NCBI GenBank assembly: GCA_029051965.1
Contig: JAIDJZ010000310.1
Span: 1 to 9,816 of the forward strand
Reading direction: 5' to 3'
Origin: Paramuribaculum sp.
GTDB lineage: Bacteria > Bacteroidota > Bacteroidia > Bacteroidales > Muribaculaceae
Length of the DNA stretch: 9,816 nucleotides
Shown here: in pieces, positions 6,728 to 9,816 of the stretch
How positions within the stretch are numbered: the first letter of the stretch is position 1
How the letters are laid out: each line of letters starts with the position of its first letter
Program-made: the position numbers and the translations under genes
The notes under the pieces: generated by a model
Databases searched by the model: none
Told to the model about the DNA's origin: nothing
What the model saw: only the letters and a program-made list of their open reading frames with translations

Positions 6728-6769
6728 CAGGCAGCAGCTTTCCAGATTGAAGGGAAAAACTGCTGCCTG
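6728..6769 (+). terminator. strong stem-loop, possible terminator after the 59-aa ORF
   Basis: CAGGCAGCAG (6728-6737) and CTGCTGCCTG (6760-6769) are a perfect 10-bp GC-rich pair. An inner TTTCC...GGGAAA can extend the helix. It lies between the 59-aa ORF stop and the acetyltransferase start. It has no T-run afterwards (TTCAATATG), so it may instead act as an mRNA-stabilising or attenuating hairpin. Confidence 0.5.
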
Positions 6770-6805
6770 TTCAATATGTCAGATTAACTGTATATAGCAA
6801 ACGCT

Positions 6806-7231
6806 ATGATAATCCGAAAATGCACCCCCGACGAATATCCATTGCTTGCTGAAGTGTGGGAGCGTTCAGTGAGAGCGACTCACACATTCCTCTCCGAAGA
6901 GACGATATCGGAAATTAAAGATGAGCTGATCCCATCTTATTTTCCAATGGTAGAAATCCATGTGGCCGTCGACGACAGTCTTGTCATGGGATTCATCGGC
7001 GTGGCAAAAGATCGGATCGAAATGTTGTTTGTCGACAGCTGCTGTCAGGGCAGTGGAGTCGGTTCCGCACTGATTGAGTTTGCTATAGAACAGGGGGCCG
7101 TTGAGGTTGATGTCAACGAGCAAAATCCTAAGGCCTGGAAATTCTATGAAAGCAAGGGGTTTCGGGTCATCGGTCGTGATGAGACCGATGACGCCGGCAG
7201 ACCGTACCCGATACTGCATCTGTCATTATAG
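6806..7231 (+). CDS. GNAT-family acetyltransferase, YjaB-like
   Basis: Predicted cytoplasmic acetyl-CoA-dependent N-acetyltransferase; substrate unknown. The 141 residues follow the GNAT fold. The N-terminal helix pair includes EVWERSVRATHTFLS (residues 16-30), a phrase typical of the E. coli YjaB group. The strand IHVAVDDSLVMGFIGV (51-66) is followed by IEMLFVD (71-77) and the acetyl-CoA P-loop Q81-G-S-G-V-G86. VDVNEQNPKAWKFYESKGF (101-119) and the GRPYPILHL ending (131-139) match YjaB closely from memory. Length is normal (YjaB is about 147 residues). No consensus promoter or Shine-Dalgarno was found in front; the stem-loop at 6728-6769 lies in the leader or separates it from upstream transcription. 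Its 3' end overlaps the convergent acetyltransferase by 6 bases. Confidence 0.92.
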   Translation: MIIRKCTPDEYPLLAEVWERSVRATHTFLSEETISEIKDELIPSYFPMVEIHVAVDDSLVMGFIGVAKDRIEMLFVDSCCQGSGVGSALIEFAIEQGAVEVDVNEQNPKAWKFYESKGFRVIGRDETDDAGRPYPILHLSL

Positions 7232-7771
7232 GGAACTATCCGAAGCCGCAGGATTTTCAAGAACGCTCACGTGTTCGATCCGAACGTCATCTGTCAGCTC
7301 GAAATATGTGGCCGGATTTGTGTGATGATAGCGGAATCCGCATTTTTCCTGTGCTCGACGAGATTTTTCATTGCCGTCGAAATAGCCGCACCACAGCCGC
7401 TTCAAACACAGTTCTTCAAATCCATACCGAATCACTCGCTCCATCGCTTCTGGAATCAGACCGCGCCCCCAGAATGGCACACCGATCCAATAGGAAATCT
7501 CGCCTTCGTCATCGTCGATAGGGAAATTGCTCTTTCTGCCCCTTATGAGTCCGATACAACCGATTGCTGTATCGTCCGGTTTCAGGGTGACAGCGAAGAC
7601 ACCCTCTTGCGAGAACACAGTCTTTATGATCTCAAGGCTTTCCGCAACACTCCTGTGAGGTGGCCATCCAGCAATCGGTCCTACATTTTCATCCGATGCA
7701 TAAACGAAGAGGTTTTCAGCGTCGTCTTCTCTCCACGGCCTTAAAACAAGTCGGTCGGTTTCCTGTATCAT
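7226..7771 (-). CDS. GNAT-family acetyltransferase, RimJ/RimL-like (Acetyltransf_3)
   Basis: Predicted acetyltransferase of the RimJ/RimL type, which includes enzymes acting on ribosomal-protein N-termini and many of unknown substrate. The 181 residues begin with the signature ETDRLVLRPWREDDAENLF (residues 4-22). They continue with the AIGCIGLI strand (69-76), the ISYWIGVPFWGRGLIPEAM acetyl-CoA-binding region (92-110; W101-G-R-G104), and GNEKSRRAQEKCGF (133-146), where the conserved Asn and the helix before the final strand lie. Start ATG 7771 sits about 30 bases from a TATATTTG box on the same strand. It is unrelated in subfamily to the convergent neighbour, so this is not a duplication. Confidence 0.93.
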   Translation of the reverse strand: MIQETDRLVLRPWREDDAENLFVYASDENVGPIAGWPPHRSVAESLEIIKTVFSQEGVFAVTLKPDDTAIGCIGLIRGRKSNFPIDDDEGEISYWIGVPFWGRGLIPEAMERVIRYGFEELCLKRLWCGYFDGNEKSRRAQEKCGFRYHHTNPATYFELTDDVRIEHVSVLENPAASDSSL

Positions 7772-7799
7772 TTTCGTATCATAGCGCGGTTAAACGCTG

Positions 7800-7807
7800 C
7801 AAATATA
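7800..7807 (-). promoter_or_regulatory. -7 box of promoter for the RimJ/L-like acetyltransferase
   Basis: The minus strand reads TATATTTG followed by CAGCG, matching TAnnTTTG. The predicted transcript start is roughly 20 bases before ATG 7771. The -33 position has only TTC-like bases, so the upstream element is weak. Confidence 0.55.
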
Positions 7808-7915
7808 CGAATTTCTTTGCGAACAGAAGAACATGACATTGACGATCTCAGTGAAACGAATTGAAGATGTGTCTGTAACCGCAACTCGTTTTTTGAGTGA
7901 TAGCAACAGTCGGTG

Positions 7916-7946
7916 TTGTATAATAGAAAGGATTTGCCTAACTTTG
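7916..7946 (+). promoter_or_regulatory. promoter of the GH2 gene (-33 TTG, 20-bp spacer, -7 TAACTTTG)
   Basis: TTG at 7916-7918 and TAACTTTG at 7939-7946 are separated by 20 bases, the same geometry as the rnpB promoter. It predicts a 5' leader of about 70-75 bases ahead of ATG 8026. Confidence 0.72.
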
Positions 7947-7972
7947 TCAGGCACACTTGAAGAAGACATCTA

Positions 7973-7996
7973 ATTACAAGTCTTGTCTTGTGTAAT
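7973..7996 (+). other. possible hairpin in the GH2 mRNA leader
   Basis: ATTACAAG (7973-7980) can pair with CTTGTGTAAT (7987-7996) leaving a two-base bulge and a 6-base loop. It lies mid-leader, about 30 bases before the start codon. It is weak and AT-rich, so it may have no role. Confidence 0.3.
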
Positions 7997-8025
7997 CATT
8001 CATATCGTCACTTTCACTATTTACC

Positions 8026-9816
8026 ATGTTCCTATCAACAAAACTTGCCAAGATTGCATTAGGATTCGGATTGCTTGTTTCTGCAATGCCGGGGGCTCTT
8101 GCTTTACCTCTCGAAACTCCACGGACAACAGTCTCGCTAAACAGTGACTGGCGTTTTCGTTTTTCTCATGAAGTCAATTTCTCGGCAGCCCGTCGGGTTG
8201 ACCTGCCTCACACCTGGAATGCTCAGGACGCTTTGGCCGGCAAGATCGATTACAAGCGGGGAATCGGCAATTACACTAAAGTTCTGCGGATCGGCGAGGA
8301 TATGAAAGGCAAACGCCTTTATGTGAAATGCGACGGAGCCAACACGGTTTGCAATCTGTTTGTCAACGGACGCCATGTCGGTGAGCATCGCGGTGGATAT
8401 TCCGCTTTTGTCTTTGAAATAACCGATTATGTAAACTATGGCAAGGACAATACACTATTGTTCCGTGTCAACAATGGAGAGCAGCTTGATGTGATGCCGC
8501 TCGTAGGCGACTTCAACTTCTATGGCGGTCTGTATCGCGACGTCAACCTGCTGACAACCGATTCGATCTGTGTCTCGCTTCTTGACTACGGATCGCCCGG
8601 AGTCTATCTCCGTCAGAACAAAGTGTCTGAAAAACGGGCTGAAGTCACAGCCGATGTACGTTTGTCCGGGCTTAACACAAAACCCGAAAAACTGACAATG
8701 AGAATGGAAGTTTCGGATGGCAAACGCGTTGTCGTGAGTCGCGAGAAAGAGCTGACTCTTCAGCCCGGAGCAACGGCGCAGCCCGAATCGATCGATTTCG
8801 TGATCGATAACCCTCGCTTGTGGGACGGAACCCGCGATCCGTTCATGTATAGTGTTGACATTTCTCTGCTGAAAGGCGACCGCGTGATTGATCAGATCAG
8901 CCAGCCGCTCGGATTGCGCTACTACCACACTGACCCTGAAAAAGGATTTTTCCTGAATGGACGCCATCTGTCGCTCTATGGTGTGAACCGCCATCAGGAG
9001 CGTGCCGGAATCGGAAACGCCCTGTCGCCAGTGCATCATCGCGAGGATGTCGACATAATGCTTGATATGGGAGTCAACGCCATGCGTCTGGCCCATTACC
9101 AGCAGGCAGATTACATGTATGGATTGACTGATAAGGCGGGAGTCGTTGTCTGGGCTGAAATTCCGTTTGTCGGACCTGGCGGTTATGCCGATAAAGGCTT
9201 TGTCGACCAGGAGTCGTTTAAAGAAAACGGCCGACATCAGCTTCTCGAACTTATCCGTCAGAACTATAACCACCCTTCGATTCTCTTCTGGGGGCTTTTC
9301 AATGAACTTAAGGAAGAAGGAGACAACCCGGTCGGATATATCGGCGAGCTCAATGAACTCGCGCATAAGGAAGACCCGACCCGACCGACAACAGCGGCCA
9401 GCAATCAGGAGGGAGCGCTCAACTTCATTACAGACAATATCGCATGGAATCGCTATGACGGGTGGTATGGCTCAACTCCGTCAACCCTTGCGACATGGCT
9501 TGATGCCACCCACCGCAATCATCCCGAAATCCGCATCGGCATAAGCGAATATGGGGCAGGCGCAAGCTATTATCATCAGCAGGATTCGATTGTGCAGCCG
9601 GCTCCTGCAGGACGCTGGCATCCTGAAAACTGGCAACTCAAGTATCACATCGAGAATTGGCGGATTATCAAAAACCGTCCGTTTGTCTGGGGAAGCTTTG
9701 TCTGGAACATGTTTGATTTTGGGGCTGCCCACAGAACAGAAGGCGACCGCATCGGAATCAACGACAAAGGCCTTGTCACACATGACCGTAAGGACAAAAA
9801 AGATGCGTTCTATTTC
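8026..9816 (+). CDS. secreted GH2 beta-galactosidase-like glycosidase (3' end outside window)
   Basis: Retaining glycoside hydrolase of family GH2, probably periplasmic or surface, acting on beta-galactosides or related glycans. The frame is open from ATG 8026 through the last base: 597 residues and no stop. A signal peptide spans residues 1-26 (KLAKIALGFGLLVSAM, cut after ALA), with no lipobox. The jelly-roll sugar-binding domain covers about 38-185 (LPHTWN, RGIGNY, LFVNGRHVGEHRGGYSAF, GDFNFYGGLYRDV) and an Ig-like domain about 190-295. The TIM barrel starts near 306 with GVNRHQERAG (319-328), NAMRLAHYQQ (351-360) and VVVWAEIP (373-380). Both catalytic acids are present: acid/base E427 in FWGLFNE and nucleophile E508 in ISEYGAG, spaced as in LacZ-type enzymes. 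FVWNMFDFG and GINDKGLVTHDRK close the barrel near the window end. GH2 also includes glucuronidases and mannosidases; NRHQ favours beta-galactosidase. It has its own promoter. Confidence 0.95.
   Translation, partial: MFLSTKLAKIALGFGLLVSAMPGALALPLETPRTTVSLNSDWRFRFSHEVNFSAARRVDLPHTWNAQDALAGKIDYKRGIGNYTKVLRIGEDMKGKRLYVKCDGANTVCNLFVNGRHVGEHRGGYSAFVFEITDYVNYGKDNTLLFRVNNGEQLDVMPLVGDFNFYGGLYRDVNLLTTDSICVSLLDYGSPGVYLRQNKVSEKRAEVTADVRLSGLNTKPEKLTMRMEVSDGKRVVVSREKELTLQPGATAQPESIDFVIDNPRLWDGTRDPFMYSVDISLLKGDRVIDQISQPLGLRYYHTDPEKGFFLNGRHLSLYGVNRHQERAGIGNALSPVHHREDVDIMLDMGVNAMRLAHYQQADYMYGLTDKAGVVVWAEIPFVGPGGYADKGFVDQESFKENGRHQLLELIRQNYNHPSILFWGLFNELKEEGDNPVGYIGELNELAHKEDPTRPTTAASNQEGALNFITDNIAWNRYDGWYGSTPSTLATWLDATHRNHPEIRIGISEYGAGASYYHQQDSIVQPAPAGRWHPENWQLKYHIENWRIIKNRPFVWGSFVWNMFDFGAAHRTEGDRIGINDKGLVTHDRKDKKDAFYF

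Noticed and set aside
7271..7744. 157-codon open frame on the plus strand
   Set aside because: It is antisense to the RimJ/L-like acetyltransferase, which has a complete GNAT pattern and a promoter.
7768..7956. 62-codon open frame on the minus strand touching the acetyltransferase start
   Set aside because: It covers two promoter-like regions (7800-7807 and 7916-7946), has no domain, and its composition looks non-coding.
8455..9366. 303-codon open frame on the minus strand
   Set aside because: It lies wholly antisense to the GH2 gene, whose motifs and catalytic residues are clear; the product has no recognisable domain.
9146..9544. 132-codon open frame on the plus strand
   Set aside because: It is in another frame of the GH2 gene and rich in Ser, Arg and Thr, as expected of out-of-frame reading.
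1..9816. CRISPR array, IS element, tRNA, toxin-antitoxin pair or defence cassette
   Set aside because: No direct repeat arrays, transposase motifs, tRNA-like cloverleaf or known defence-domain genes were seen on either strand.

Overview
The window looks like ordinary chromosome from a member of the phylum Bacteroidota, order Bacteroidales. The evidence is several upstream sequences matching the Bacteroides-type -7 box TAnnTTTG, the near absence of Shine-Dalgarno sequences, and the gene types present: a SusC/D-era style secreted GH2 glycosidase, a secreted TPR protein, and a NUDIX hydrolase of the YfcD/IPP-isomerase-like type. Base composition is balanced by eye, more GC-rich than typical Bacteroides, so a gut Muribaculaceae-like organism is a reasonable guess. 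That family-level placement is inference only.

Layout, left to right. Bases 1-1113 are the C-terminal part of a type IA topoisomerase III (topB). Its stop overlaps the start of a NUDIX hydrolase (1100-1600), and a short Cys-rich single-span membrane protein follows (1655-1867). A large secreted TPR-repeat protein faces them on the minus strand (1883-3910). It is divergent from a type II NADH dehydrogenase (ndh, 4074-5357), with a -7-like box for each in the 163-base gap. The RNase P RNA gene (rnpB, about 5436-5804) comes next with its own promoter, and the ribosome-assembly GTPase engB begins about 20 bases after it (5824-6426). Then come a strong inverted repeat, an unrecognised 59-residue Lys/Cys-rich ORF (6520-6699) and another strong stem-loop. 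Two acetyltransferases of different GNAT subfamilies are convergent and overlap at their stops (6806-7231 plus, 7226-7771 minus). The last 1.8 kb is a secreted GH2 beta-galactosidase-like enzyme, 8026 to beyond the window end, with a well-formed promoter.

The genes do not form one pathway. They cover housekeeping (topB, rnpB, engB, ndh), nucleotide or metabolite clean-up (NUDIX), acetylation and polysaccharide foraging (GH2). I see no phage, IS element, CRISPR array, toxin-antitoxin pair or defence cassette, and no clear undescribed system. The points most worth a second look are the inverted repeat before the 59-aa ORF, the -7 box lying only 4 bases before the ndh start codon, the rnpB-engB junction, and the FeoB-associated-like Cys-rich mini-protein with no feoB beside it.
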